Positions 1 through 5,562 of a stretch of 14,284 bases of DNA are shown in pieces. Source of the DNA: Candidatus Bathyarchaeota archaeon. GTDB lineage: Archaea > Thermoproteota > Bathyarchaeia > 40CM-2-53-6 > FEN-987. The stretch is from the NCBI GenBank assembly GCA_003152955.1, contig PMBQ01000406.1:1-14284 (forward strand), in the 5' to 3' direction. The notes beneath the pieces were generated by a model. That model was given only the letters and a program-made list of their open reading frames with translations, was not told the origin of the DNA and searched no databases. How positions within the stretch are numbered: position 1 is the first letter of the stretch; every line of letters starts with the position of its first letter. Position numbers and translations under genes: made by a program.

Positions 1-353
1 TGCTCTCTCGTCTGTTGAAATACGTGTCATCCGACTCATGAGCTTTTGGATACCGCCGTTTTGTTTCGCTGGTTAACTTAGACCTGTCAGATGACGTTTT
101 TACTAATCGAAGAAATGCCCACGAACTCTAGCAATGAATTTCAACTTGTCATGCGAATTGCTTCGGTCCCACTTGACAACCAACTAGCTATCCAGATGGA
201 AATGTGGAGCGCAGCGAAATCATGGCCTTCCCCAAGTTCCAAACTGATTTGATTTCCTCCTGTCGTTCAGTAATCGTGTTGGTGCAAGGATCCAAGTGTT
301 CGCAATGAGATGCCAAGATTAATTAGAGATATCATCCACCGCTGCAACTGTTC
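1..353. other. Gene-poor leading stretch
   Basis: No recognisable protein or RNA gene was found here on either strand. The longest plus-strand reading frame with an ATG (91-252, 53 codons) matches nothing I know and has no clear ribosome binding site. The right end holds the promoter of the tRNA-Thr gene that follows. Confidence 0.5.
319..326 (+). promoter_or_regulatory. TATA-like box of tRNA-Thr(GGT)
   Basis: The A/T-rich octamer TTAATTAG lies 28-35 bases before the tRNA 5' end, where an archaeal TATA box is expected. This is a positional inference; no start site is known. Confidence 0.4.
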
Positions 354-445
354 GCCCCGGTGGCTCAGCTTGGTAGAACAATAGCGATGCCATAAGCGTC
401 GCCTTGGTAAGGCGAAGGTCGCGGGTTCAAACCCCGCCCGGGGCT
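354..445 (+). tRNA. tRNA-Thr(GGT) with an 18-nt D-arm intron
   Basis: The cloverleaf has acceptor strands GCCCCGG (354-360) and CCGGGGC (438-444), discriminator T445, and an encoded CCA at 446-448. The anticodon stem TCGCC/GGCGA (399-403/411-415) encloses loop TTGGTAA, so the anticodon is GGT (threonine). The T arm is 421-437. The unspliced gene is 92 nt; removing 377-394 leaves 74 nt and restores a perfect D stem GCTC/GAGC. The intron ends fit a bulge-helix-bulge site: TGGT (371-374) pairs with GCCA (389-392), with 3-nt bulges AGA (375-377) and TAA (393-395). That puts the intron between positions 22 and 23. The flanking helices are weak, so the motif is of the relaxed type. Removal of 378-395 would give the same mature sequence. 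Confidence 0.93.
377..394 (+). other. tRNA intron (D arm, position 22/23)
   Basis: These 18 nt separate G22 from A23 of the D stem. The exon TGGT and the intron GCCA form the 4-bp central helix, and the predicted cuts fall after the second base of each 3-nt bulge. The predicted boundaries are exactly those that rebuild the D stem. Confidence 0.8.
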
Positions 446-522
446 CCACTTCAATGCAATGCTGAAATGATTCGTTCTGCGTCGCGGTCGGATGTGGCGA
501 TGTCTTAGGCAACCCTGTTCAG

Positions 523-529
523 ATTTTTT
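523..529 (+). terminator. T7 run downstream of tRNA-Thr(GGT)
   Basis: A run of seven T about 80 bases past the tRNA could act as an archaeal T-tract terminator. There is no hairpin. This is a weak, composition-based call. Confidence 0.25.
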
Positions 530-588
530 TGCGTTATGCGATCTCTATGTTGCGTGGGGCCTTCTATAGTTCATCACTGCTACGCTGC

Positions 589-821
589 TTATGGCTGCTG
601 TCGCAACGCGACGGCTGACAAAATCACTGCCCGTGGAGGTGTCGTTGTTTCTTCGATGTTAAGAGTGGAACTCGAAGTCAAGTGGTGAAGACCGTAGTTA
701 TAGTTGAAGGGTTCCAAGTCGGAGGTTTGTCTGGGAAGCATGGTGCTATTTCATTTGGGTTGAGGAGTTCCCAGACGACGTCGCGGGCGGCCGGTGTCTC
801 AAACGGTCCTTCGAGATGCAA
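589..821 (-). pseudogene. CoxG/SRPBCC-family gene remnant
   Basis: From a TTG codon at 821 the minus strand reads HLEGPFETPAARDVVWELL and then NPNEIAPCFPDK. This resembles the N-terminus of CoxG-type SRPBCC proteins (residues 1-35: L-x-G-x-F-x-x-P, V-W-x-L-L, I-A-x-C-x-P). The frame stops at 678-680. A second frame, entered near 720-730, continues as SDLEPFNYNYGLHH and later NIEETTTPPRAVIL, consistent with the following family segment, and stops at 589-591. The usual length is about 150 residues or more, so the gene is frameshifted and lacks its C-terminal half. Members of this fold bind hydrophobic ligands; CoxG itself is linked to aerobic CO dehydrogenase, but no cox genes for that enzyme are here. 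The family call rests on motif resemblance only. Confidence 0.5.
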
Positions 822-1000
822 ATCTTCTCAAGTCCATGTGGGGCAATTCACTCTGGATCGGCGGATGTGACGGTTAAAGGCTTCTTCAAAGAGTTGGAAA
901 TTTGATATGACTTTCTATTAATCCATTTCACTACCGAATGAAGATAGCGTGCTGAAAAGCAAGTTCGTGAACATGGGAATCGAGAGTGAGAATCATATGA

Positions 1001-1726
1001 TTGAGAGATACATGGCGCGAAGCATTAATACAGTCACTTGAGATAGAAGTTCACAATTCAGGGGGGCCCCTCTTGGTCGACTTGGTAACGTTAATTGCTT
1101 TTTGGAAAAGGAAGGAGACTCGACCCGCCTCTGATTCTGAGCGGATTATTCCTCTCCCATCCATTCCAGGGGTGAGTGCTGAGACTACCCGTGCAACTTC
1201 TCAAGAGGCCGCGAACCAGGCTAGAGAAACATTGAATGTTCTGAAGCTGGAGATGCAGATCCTTGGCACCGCTCTCACAACGATCTACGAATCGCACTCG
1301 AAGGGCCTTATCAACCAAGCTGAAAGGGATCGACTGCTCGAGAAGTACAAGGTGGATCTGACCAGCTTGGAGAAGGCCATCGAAGAGAACCAACGTCTCG
1401 TTGACCTATTCGATCTGGAGTCTGAACGCGAGCAATTGGTCAGGACCTTCAAGTCTAGGTTGGCTGAAATTGACGCACAGGTCAAATCCCTCAGTTCCGG
1501 CGGGTCACTGAATCGCTCTCAGAAGACTGGGAATGAGGATGAGAAGAAGACCGGCATCGAGACAAACGTGGGAAAGAAGAGTCAGACGGGGCAGGAGCAG
1601 TTGGTGAAGAAAAGTTCAGAGTCGGAGCAGCTGCAGATAACTGATGCGGAAAAGCGAATCGAGCAAATTCGTGCTGAAATTCTTCAGGCAATGGACCGCC
1701 TTGAACAAATCGAGTCGGAAGGATGA
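1001..1726 (+). CDS. Coiled-coil protein, possibly CdvA-like
   Basis: This 241-residue protein is mostly charged helix. Residues ~65-165 form a long predicted coiled coil (SHSKGLINQAERDRLLEKYK, then DLFDLESEREQLV and AEIDAQVKSL). A low-complexity K/E/S/G linker follows (~166-205), then a short C-terminal helix (EKRIEQIRAEILQAMDRL). The pattern of helix, S-x-G-x-I-x-x-x-E-R linker and second helix recalls CdvA-like coiled-coil proteins of the archaeal ESCRT-type division system, but I see no clear PRC barrel, so this is a tentative match. The frame opens directly after a stop, with TTG at 1001. GTG at 1171 or other downstream codons could be the true start, since the first ~55 residues look less typical. 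The stop overlaps the rpiA start (ATGA at 1723-1726), implying translational coupling. Confidence 0.6.
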   Translation: MRDTWREALIQSLEIEVHNSGGPLLVDLVTLIAFWKRKETRPASDSERIIPLPSIPGVSAETTRATSQEAANQARETLNVLKLEMQILGTALTTIYESHSKGLINQAERDRLLEKYKVDLTSLEKAIEENQRLVDLFDLESEREQLVRTFKSRLAEIDAQVKSLSSGGSLNRSQKTGNEDEKKTGIETNVGKKSQTGQEQLVKKSSESEQLQITDAEKRIEQIRAEILQAMDRLEQIESEG

Positions 1727-2427
1727 ACTTGTCTTGGATTGAGGAGGCGAAACGGAAGGCCGTCCTCAGAGCACTTGAACCGATAAAGAATGGATGGATA
1801 GTTGGAATAGGAAGCGGGTCCACTACCGCGCACGCGGTCGCTGAGCTGGGGCGAATCACAAAAGCGAGGAAGCTCGAAGTTTCGATCGTTCCAACATCCC
1901 ACCAAATCGAGAATCTGGCCATTGCTCACGGTCTTAGGATTCTGAGTATGAATGAAGCCTTCACAATTGACTATGCGATCGACGGTGCGGATCAAGTTGA
2001 ACGGACGTCGTTGAACTTGATCAAGGGAGGCGGAGGTGCGATGCTCCGAGAGAAGATCGTTGACTCAGCGGCCCGAAGATTAGCGATAGTGGTGGATGAG
2101 TCGAAACTCTCCAGACACTTGGGAGGCAAGCAACCAGTTCCATTGGAGGTGTCGCCGTTCGCCCACAAGTACGTTCAAACCCGGATTACAGTCATGGGAG
2201 GGAGAGCAAAGTTGAGAGAGGGAGCGGGAAAGGTTGGTCCTGTCATAACGGATAACGGCAACTTCGTGCTCGACGCGGATTTCGGGAAGATAGCCAACCC
2301 GACAAGGTTGGAACGACGCTTGAAGTCTATACCCGGTCTATTGGAGACTGGGCTGTTCGTTAACATGGCTGATGTCGTCTACGTGGGATTGAATAATGGA
2401 GAGGTCAAGTTGCTTGGGACAAAGTAA
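1723..2427 (+). CDS. rpiA: Ribose-5-phosphate isomerase A
   Basis: It interconverts ribose 5-phosphate and ribulose 5-phosphate in the cytoplasm, supplying ribose for nucleotides. At 234 residues it has the usual family length. Family signatures are present in order: GIGSGSTT (28-35, phosphate loop), IDGADQVE (86-93), KGGGGAMLREK (101-111), DESK, DNGNFVLDADF, and ETGLF near the C-terminus. By comparison with E. coli RpiA, the acidic residues D87 and D90, K101 and the catalytic base E110 are all kept. ATG at 1723 overlaps the stop of the preceding coiled-coil gene by four bases, so the two are probably translated from one transcript. A small membrane protein gene starts about 30 bases downstream. 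The reading frame is intact and the assignment is secure. Confidence 0.97.
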   Translation: MNLSWIEEAKRKAVLRALEPIKNGWIVGIGSGSTTAHAVAELGRITKARKLEVSIVPTSHQIENLAIAHGLRILSMNEAFTIDYAIDGADQVERTSLNLIKGGGGAMLREKIVDSAARRLAIVVDESKLSRHLGGKQPVPLEVSPFAHKYVQTRITVMGGRAKLREGAGKVGPVITDNGNFVLDADFGKIANPTRLERRLKSIPGLLETGLFVNMADVVYVGLNNGEVKLLGTK

Positions 2428-2456
2428 TCAAGCACTATTCGAATACAGGCTTGTGG

Positions 2457-2660
2457 ATGAGTGAGTTCATGAATCGAGTGTCTCTGTTTGTCCTGTCCTT
2501 GATAGCGGCCGTAGGCATGTATTTCATGCTTAGCATTTTGTTTCCAGACCTAGACCCGATTGTAGTGCTCTTGGGAGCCATAGTGATTGGATGGGTGATT
2601 AGATTGGTTCTGGGAAGGCTGCAATCAAAAACCGCATCAACTGCTGCACAATTGCCCTAA
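2457..2660 (+). CDS. Small two-helix membrane protein
   Basis: This is a 67-residue protein with two predicted membrane segments: SLFVLSLIAAVGMYFMLSIL and, after a short acidic turn (FPDLDP), IVVLLGAIVIGWVIRLVL. It ends in a short basic/polar tail (GRLQSKTASTAAQLP). I do not recognise the family. It starts 29 bases after rpiA in the same direction and is probably the last gene of that transcript. ATG at 2457 is preferred. An in-frame TTG at 2451 or ATG at 2469 are alternatives, and none has a strong ribosome binding site. Composition (two hydrophobic blocks split by a P/D turn) supports a real gene more than any homology does. Confidence 0.6.
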   Translation: MSEFMNRVSLFVLSLIAAVGMYFMLSILFPDLDPIVVLLGAIVIGWVIRLVLGRLQSKTASTAAQLP

Positions 2661-2993
2661 GCATATGTCGATTAGTTCAACTGGCCGGGTAGCCACAGAT
2701 CTGTCGAGGATTCTCTGCAAACCTGATCATGTTTGTGGTCGAGGCGTTATCTTCACAACTTCGTCCTTCCTTACGAACCTGCAGAATTCAAAACCCTGAC
2801 TGGCGATTAGTTCTCGCGTCTGTTTCGTGCTCGCTGTCGACTTTGAAACATTGTCTATGCGCGCGAAAATGATCTGAAGGTAGTTGCGGCACGTAACCTG
2901 CACGTGCGCATAATGGATACCTGCGCAAAACAGGACCCGAGCCATGTGGTTGTGGAGACTGGACAACTGGCGTCCTGCAGCAGGGGTCGTTAG
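2661..2993. other. Gene-free stretch before tRNA-Met
   Basis: I see nothing I can name in these 333 bases. A plus-strand frame at 2664-2798 (44 codons) and a minus-strand frame at 2727-2966 (79 codons) are both open but unrecognised, and neither has a convincing ribosome binding site. An eroded gene is possible. Confidence 0.4.
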
Positions 2994-3021
2994 TGCCGGG
3001 GGCGGGGTTCGAACCCGCGGC

Positions 3022-3037
3022 TTCTGGGCCCACGGCT
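3022..3037 (-). other. tRNA-Met intron 2 (variable loop, 45/46)
   Basis: This 16-nt intron has a textbook splice motif. Exon CTGG (3043-3040) pairs with intron CCAG (3027-3024), with 3-nt bulges AGA and AAG. The intron closes with a GCC/GGC helix around a GTG loop. The cut sites give variable loop AGGCC. Confidence 0.85.
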
Positions 3038-3052
3038 CTCCAGATTATGAGT

Positions 3053-3069
3053 TTCGTCCCTAAGCCTGG
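3053..3069 (-). other. tRNA-Met intron 1 (anticodon stem, 30/31)
   Basis: These 17 nt split the 5' strand of the anticodon stem (CCAG|A). Removing them is the only way I found to give a full CCAGA/TCTGG stem. The central helix would be CGCC with GACG, which has one mismatch or a bulged A, so this is a relaxed splice motif with less certain ends. The intron begins with CCAGG, repeating the exon CCAG. Confidence 0.7.
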
Positions 3070-3123
3070 CTGGCGCTCTACCAGCTGAGCCACCCCGGCT
3101 TCGGCAACAAAATCCAAGCTGCA

Positions 3124-3131
3124 TGTAAAAA
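3124..3131 (-). promoter_or_regulatory. TATA-like box of tRNA-Met
   Basis: On the minus strand TTTTTACA lies 25-32 bases upstream of the tRNA 5' end. The same ATGTAAAAA nonamer (plus-strand reading) recurs upstream of the inositol-1-phosphate synthase gene at 6684-6692, which supports its being a promoter element. Confidence 0.5.
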
Positions 3132-3167
3132 TGTTCCCTATCCCGCATGATTCATCATTGCAAAGTG

Positions 3168-3173
3168 TTTAAT
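3168..3173 (+). promoter_or_regulatory. Candidate TATA box of pgk
   Basis: TTTAAT, preceded by a purine-rich AAAG stretch, lies 45-50 bases before the pgk ATG. A start about 25 bases downstream would leave a leader of some 20 bases that contains the GGAG at 3211-3214. Confidence 0.3.
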
Positions 3174-3217
3174 CAGCTACGACCTATGCTAAGGAACTAG
3201 GGCGGGATCCGGAGCCT

Positions 3218-4438
3218 ATGGAATTTGACTACCTTACCCTAGACGATTTCGATCTCCGGGACAAGCACATTCTGCTGAGACTGGATATCAACGCTCCTTT
3301 GGATCCTACAACAAAACAGATCCTTGATGACACAAGAATCGTGTCCGCAAGACCCACGCTCGATGCTCTGAAACAATCGAGGGTGGTGGTGCTCTCTCAT
3401 CAAAGCCGCCCGGGGAAGGAGGATTTCACTACCCTTCAGCAGCATGCCGCGTTCCTGCAAAAGAACTGCACTCAACACGTAAGGTTCATCGACGATGTCA
3501 TGGGACCCGCCGCACGAGAAGCAATAAGGAAAACCAAGCGAGGCGAAGTCCTGGTCTTGGATAACGTTCGATTATGCGCAGAAGAAAACCTGGAGGGCAA
3601 AGGCGAAAAACTCGCCAAGACCAACCTAGTTTCCAGATTAGCGCCGCTCTTCAAACTGTACGTGAACGACGCTTTCGCCACCGCACATCGCTCGCAAGCT
3701 TCCCTGGTCGGATTTCCATACGTGCTTCCTTCTGCAGCGGGGAGGCTGATGGAGAAAGAGCTTGCGGCGCTGAATAGATTGCTTGAGCGACCTGACCGAC
3801 CAAGCACGTATCTTCTCGGAGGTGCAAAGACAGAGGACAAGGTGCCTGTGATCGAGAACATACTCGCCGCCGGAAAGGCGGATCACGTTCTCGTAGGAGG
3901 GAATGTGGGCAAGGTATTCCTGAAAGCTACGGGTCATAGGTTCAATGAGGCTGAGGAAGAGGAACTGGCAAGAGCTCCCGACCAAATTCAGAAGGCCAAG
4001 AACATCTTAGCGGTTCACCGAGATCGGATAGTCATGCCGACCGACTTGGGAACCATCGAGGACGGTGGACGACTTGAGACCCCCATCAGCAAGCTGGCCA
4101 GAGCCGGTAACTCCCTCGACATCGGCAGCGAAACCGTAGAGAAGTTCGCTGGCATAGTACGTGAATCGAAGACCCTCGTGGCAAGCGGGCCGATGGGTGT
4201 GTTCGAGCGAGATGGATTCGAGAGCGGCACAAAGACAATTCTTGAGGCGATGGCGAACAGCAGCGCTTTCACTGTAATAGGAGGAGGCCACCTGGCGGGC
4301 TACGCGAGTATCCTTGGCATATCTCAGCGATTTTCACACGTTAGCACAGCGGGCGGAGCCATGCTCGCACTCTTGGCTGGGCAAGAGTTGCCCGCCATCG
4401 AAGCTCTGGTTAAGGCTGCGGAGCGTCGCAAGAAGTAG
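3218..4438 (+). CDS. pgk: Phosphoglycerate kinase
   Basis: It transfers phosphate between 1,3-bisphosphoglycerate and ADP in cytoplasmic glycolysis, or runs in reverse in gluconeogenesis. The 406-residue length is typical. The N-terminal domain has RLDINAPL (21-28; R21 corresponds to the substrate-binding Arg of RVDFN), DNVR (115-118) and VNDAFATAHR (149-158). The nucleotide domain has GGAKTEDKVP (201-210; K204 and K208), GPMGVFE (324-330), GGGHLAG (355-361) and STAGGAMLALLAG (376-388). Where bacterial and eukaryotic enzymes usually read GGGD, this has GGGH, which I take to be an archaeal-type variant. GGAG at 3211-3214 precedes ATG at 3218 with a short 3-base gap. It stands alone, divergent from tRNA-Met and 50 bases upstream of tRNA-Thr(TGT). 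Confidence 0.97.
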   Translation: MEFDYLTLDDFDLRDKHILLRLDINAPLDPTTKQILDDTRIVSARPTLDALKQSRVVVLSHQSRPGKEDFTTLQQHAAFLQKNCTQHVRFIDDVMGPAAREAIRKTKRGEVLVLDNVRLCAEENLEGKGEKLAKTNLVSRLAPLFKLYVNDAFATAHRSQASLVGFPYVLPSAAGRLMEKELAALNRLLERPDRPSTYLLGGAKTEDKVPVIENILAAGKADHVLVGGNVGKVFLKATGHRFNEAEEEELARAPDQIQKAKNILAVHRDRIVMPTDLGTIEDGGRLETPISKLARAGNSLDIGSETVEKFAGIVRESKTLVASGPMGVFERDGFESGTKTILEAMANSSAFTVIGGGHLAGYASILGISQRFSHVSTAGGAMLALLAGQELPAIEALVKAAERRKK

Positions 4439-4456
4439 AACCGGGAGCAAGCGAGG

Positions 4457-4463
4457 ATTTTTA
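4457..4463 (+). promoter_or_regulatory. TATA-like box of tRNA-Thr(TGT)
   Basis: ATTTTTA, preceded by a purine-rich GCGAGG, lies 26-32 bases upstream of the tRNA. This suggests the tRNA has its own promoter just after the pgk stop. Confidence 0.45.
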
Positions 4464-4511
4464 GCAGGCCTATCCATAGTCGGCGTGTGCCTCGGTGGCT
4501 CAGCCTGGCAG

Positions 4512-4538
4512 ATGCCCTTCAATCAAAGGGTACTGGGG
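4512..4538 (+). other. tRNA-Thr(TGT) intron 1 (D arm, 22/23)
   Basis: This 27-nt insert contains a CCCTT/AAGGG hairpin (4515-4519/4526-4530). Its ends are set by the need to rebuild GAGC; shifting it by one base gives the same product. I could not draw a standard 4-bp central helix at either choice, so the splice motif is unresolved. Confidence 0.7.
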
Positions 4539-4553
4539 AGCAGCCGCTTTGTA

Positions 4554-4568
4554 ACCACAAGCCAAGAA
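4554..4568 (+). other. tRNA-Thr(TGT) intron 2 (canonical 37/38)
   Basis: A 15-nt intron lies directly 3' of the anticodon. Exon TTTG (4548-4551) pairs with intron CAAG (4563-4566), including one U-G pair, with 3-nt bulges TAa and aaA. The inner helix is weak. Of the possible one-base shifts, only this one gives a 4-bp central helix. Confidence 0.8.
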
Positions 4569-4699
4569 AGCGGCGGGTCGCGGGTTCAAACCCCGCCCGA
4601 GGCTCCAACTAGAATTTTCAAAAGACATGGAATGTGGCTGAACCAGGGACCAGGCGACGTGACACCCTGAATCCTGTTGGCCTTGAACCAGAACTAAGA

Positions 4700-4808
4700 A
4701 TTGTCGTTCTTTCTTCATGCCCCAATTGAACAATTGAGGATGGAGTGTTCTTGCTATTTCGATGATTGAACCATAGTCCTCGTCTAGCGCTTGCCTAATG
4801 TGAATCAT
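4700..4808 (-). pseudogene. Truncated GNAT acetyltransferase start
   Basis: From ATG at 4808 the minus strand reads IHIRQALDEDYGSIIEIART then LHPQLFN. This is the typical opening of a GNAT acetyltransferase (strand β1 with IRxAxxxD, then helix α1 with I-x-x-I-A-R and L-H-P-x-x-F). A good ribosome binding site (AAGGAG, seven bases before the ATG) is still present. After about 28 residues the similarity ends. The frame stays open but runs into the antisense of tRNA-Thr(TGT), so the acetyl-CoA-binding part is missing. I read it as a gene truncated next to the tRNA. The family call is from a short segment only. Confidence 0.45.
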
Positions 4809-4933
4809 GAAATGCTCCTTACCAGAAGGACAAACGGTTAGGCTCTCTCACTTGCAGTCTTCCCATGAGCGGAAAAGGAACTTGATGCCGACTGAAAGTT
4901 GTAGTCTAGAGCGGATTAGGTGTGCTGTTTTGG

Positions 4934-5008
4934 TGGGGGCGGCCGGATTTGAACCGGCGACCTCGCGGGCCCAAGCCGCGTATCATGACCATGCTAGACC
5001 ACGCCCCC
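4934..5008 (-). tRNA. tRNA-Pro(TGG)
   Basis: On the minus strand: acceptor GGGGGCG with CGCCCCC, D arm GTCT...TGAT, anticodon stem CGCGG/CCGCG around loop CTTGGGC (anticodon TGG, proline), variable loop AGGTC, T arm GCCGG-TTCAAAT-CCGGC, and discriminator A. CCA is encoded (4933-4931). The length is 75 nt with no intron, unlike the other three tRNAs here. Confidence 0.96.
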
Positions 5009-5036
5009 TGAAAGACGCGTCCGGCAAGAGCCAGCC

Positions 5037-5044
5037 GCTATAAG
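5037..5044 (-). promoter_or_regulatory. TATA-like box of tRNA-Pro
   Basis: CTTATAGC on the minus strand lies 29-36 bases upstream of the tRNA 5' end, at archaeal TATA-box distance. Confidence 0.45.
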
Positions 5045-5213
5045 CCATAAGGTTCTGTAAAGAAGATTTCTAGAGGCCGTTTCGTCCAATCTGGGTCTGA
5101 CGTATTGCGCTCGGCACATCATCAGTCTCCCTATTGCATTGCCGTTTTCAATGCCGCCATGTATGTGTCCTAAGCTAATCCTAGAAAGGCTTTTGACCTA
5201 GCAGGGTCGCTAC

Positions 5214-5420
5214 GTGTCATCGTCGTGCTCTGGATTGTCCGAAGAAAGCGAAGAGGAACAATACTCGGAAGTTGCAGCCGAGGAAGTTGAGATAGAAGTG
5301 GTGATCCCAGTGATCGAGGGTGGCAGTTACCTTTACGTCTGCTCTGAATGCGGCAATGATCTCACCGAGATACCCTACTACAACAGGTACTACTGCGAGA
5401 ACTGCGGCCTACACTACTGA
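5214..5420 (+). CDS. Acidic zinc-ribbon protein
   Basis: This 68-residue protein has two parts. Residues 8-35 are strongly acidic (EESEEEQYSE, then EEVEIEV). Residues 39-68 form a zinc ribbon with C43-x2-C46 and C61-x2-C64, in CSECGNDL and YYCENCGLHY. Two CxxC knuckles 14 residues apart usually bind one zinc ion, and small ribbons like this occur in transcription and ribosome factors, but I cannot name a role. It starts with GTG at 5214. An in-frame TAG lies just upstream and there is no strong ribosome binding site. It stands alone between tRNA-Pro and the convergent inositol-1-phosphate synthase gene. Confidence 0.7.
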   Translation: MSSSCSGLSEESEEEQYSEVAAEEVEIEVVIPVIEGGSYLYVCSECGNDLTEIPYYNRYYCENCGLHY

Positions 5421-5429
5421 TTCCCGACG

Positions 5430-5446
5430 CCTGCCAAAAACAGGCA
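5430..5446. terminator. Short inverted repeat after the zinc-ribbon gene
   Basis: GCCTG and CAGGC are separated by a 7-base A-rich loop (CCAAAAA), about 10 bases past the zinc-ribbon stop. It is a 5-bp hairpin without a T run, so a role in termination between these convergent genes is only a suggestion. Confidence 0.25.
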
Positions 5447-5562
5447 ATGTACCTGTGTGACGCAAGTCGAAGTCTAGCTTCTGATTTTTCACACGCACTA
5501 GTTGAAATTGAAAGCGCGGTCATGAATTCGCGGAAGCAAACAAGCGAAGATCTTGTCCGTAC

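Larger units (their letters stand above)
2994..3099 (-). tRNA. tRNA-Met(CAT), elongator type, with two introns
   Basis: On the minus strand the acceptor GCCGGGG (3099-3093) pairs with CCCCGGC (3001-2995), with discriminator A at 2994 and no encoded CCA. The T arm GCGGG-TTCGAAC-CCCGC is 3018-3002. The loop CTCATAA (3051-3045) gives anticodon CAT. The unspliced gene is 106 nt. Removing 3053-3069 (17 nt, between positions 30 and 31) and 3022-3037 (16 nt, between 45 and 46) gives a 73-nt cloverleaf with anticodon stem CCAGA/TCTGG and variable loop AGGCC. The stem lacks the three G:C pairs of initiators, and the acceptor is that of archaeal elongator tRNA-Met. A tRNA-Ile(CAT) is less likely. It diverges from pgk. 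Confidence 0.93.
4489..4604 (+). tRNA. tRNA-Thr(TGT) with two introns
   Basis: Acceptor GCCTCGG (4489-4495) pairs with CCGAGGC (4597-4603). The discriminator is T4604 and CCA is encoded at 4605-4607. The anticodon stem is GCCGC (4543-4547) with GCGGC (4570-4574), and the loop reads TTTGTA|A, so the anticodon is TGT (threonine). The variable loop is GGGTC and the T arm spans 4580-4596. The 116-nt gene becomes 74 nt after removal of a 27-nt D-arm insert (4512-4538, or 4513-4539) and a 15-nt intron at the canonical 37/38 site (4554-4568). Removing the first restores the D stem GCTC/GAGC, at the same position as in the GGT isoacceptor. The last 28 bases, including CCA, differ from that gene by one base. 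Confidence 0.92.

Noticed and set aside
267..512. Minus-strand open frame across tRNA-Thr(GGT), with a GFEPATFALPRR-like string
   Set aside because: This is the antisense translation of the tRNA T arm and anticodon region, a well-known source of false proteins.
2664..2798. Plus-strand 44-codon frame (starts MSISSTGRVATDLSRIL), possibly a gene remnant
   Set aside because: It looks slightly protein-like, but I know no family, it has no ribosome binding site, and it stops early. It is left in the gap description only.
2788..3117. Minus-strand open frame with VAQLVERQPG-like and GSNPAPG-like strings
   Set aside because: It is a sense translation of the tRNA-Met gene; the same peptide pattern arises wherever such tRNAs are read through.
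4807..5043. Plus-strand open frame with a GFEPATSRAQ-like string
   Set aside because: It is the antisense translation of tRNA-Pro.
5100..5135. TGATGATG on the minus strand as box C of a C/D guide RNA
   Set aside because: No matching CTGA boxes at guide-RNA spacing were found.
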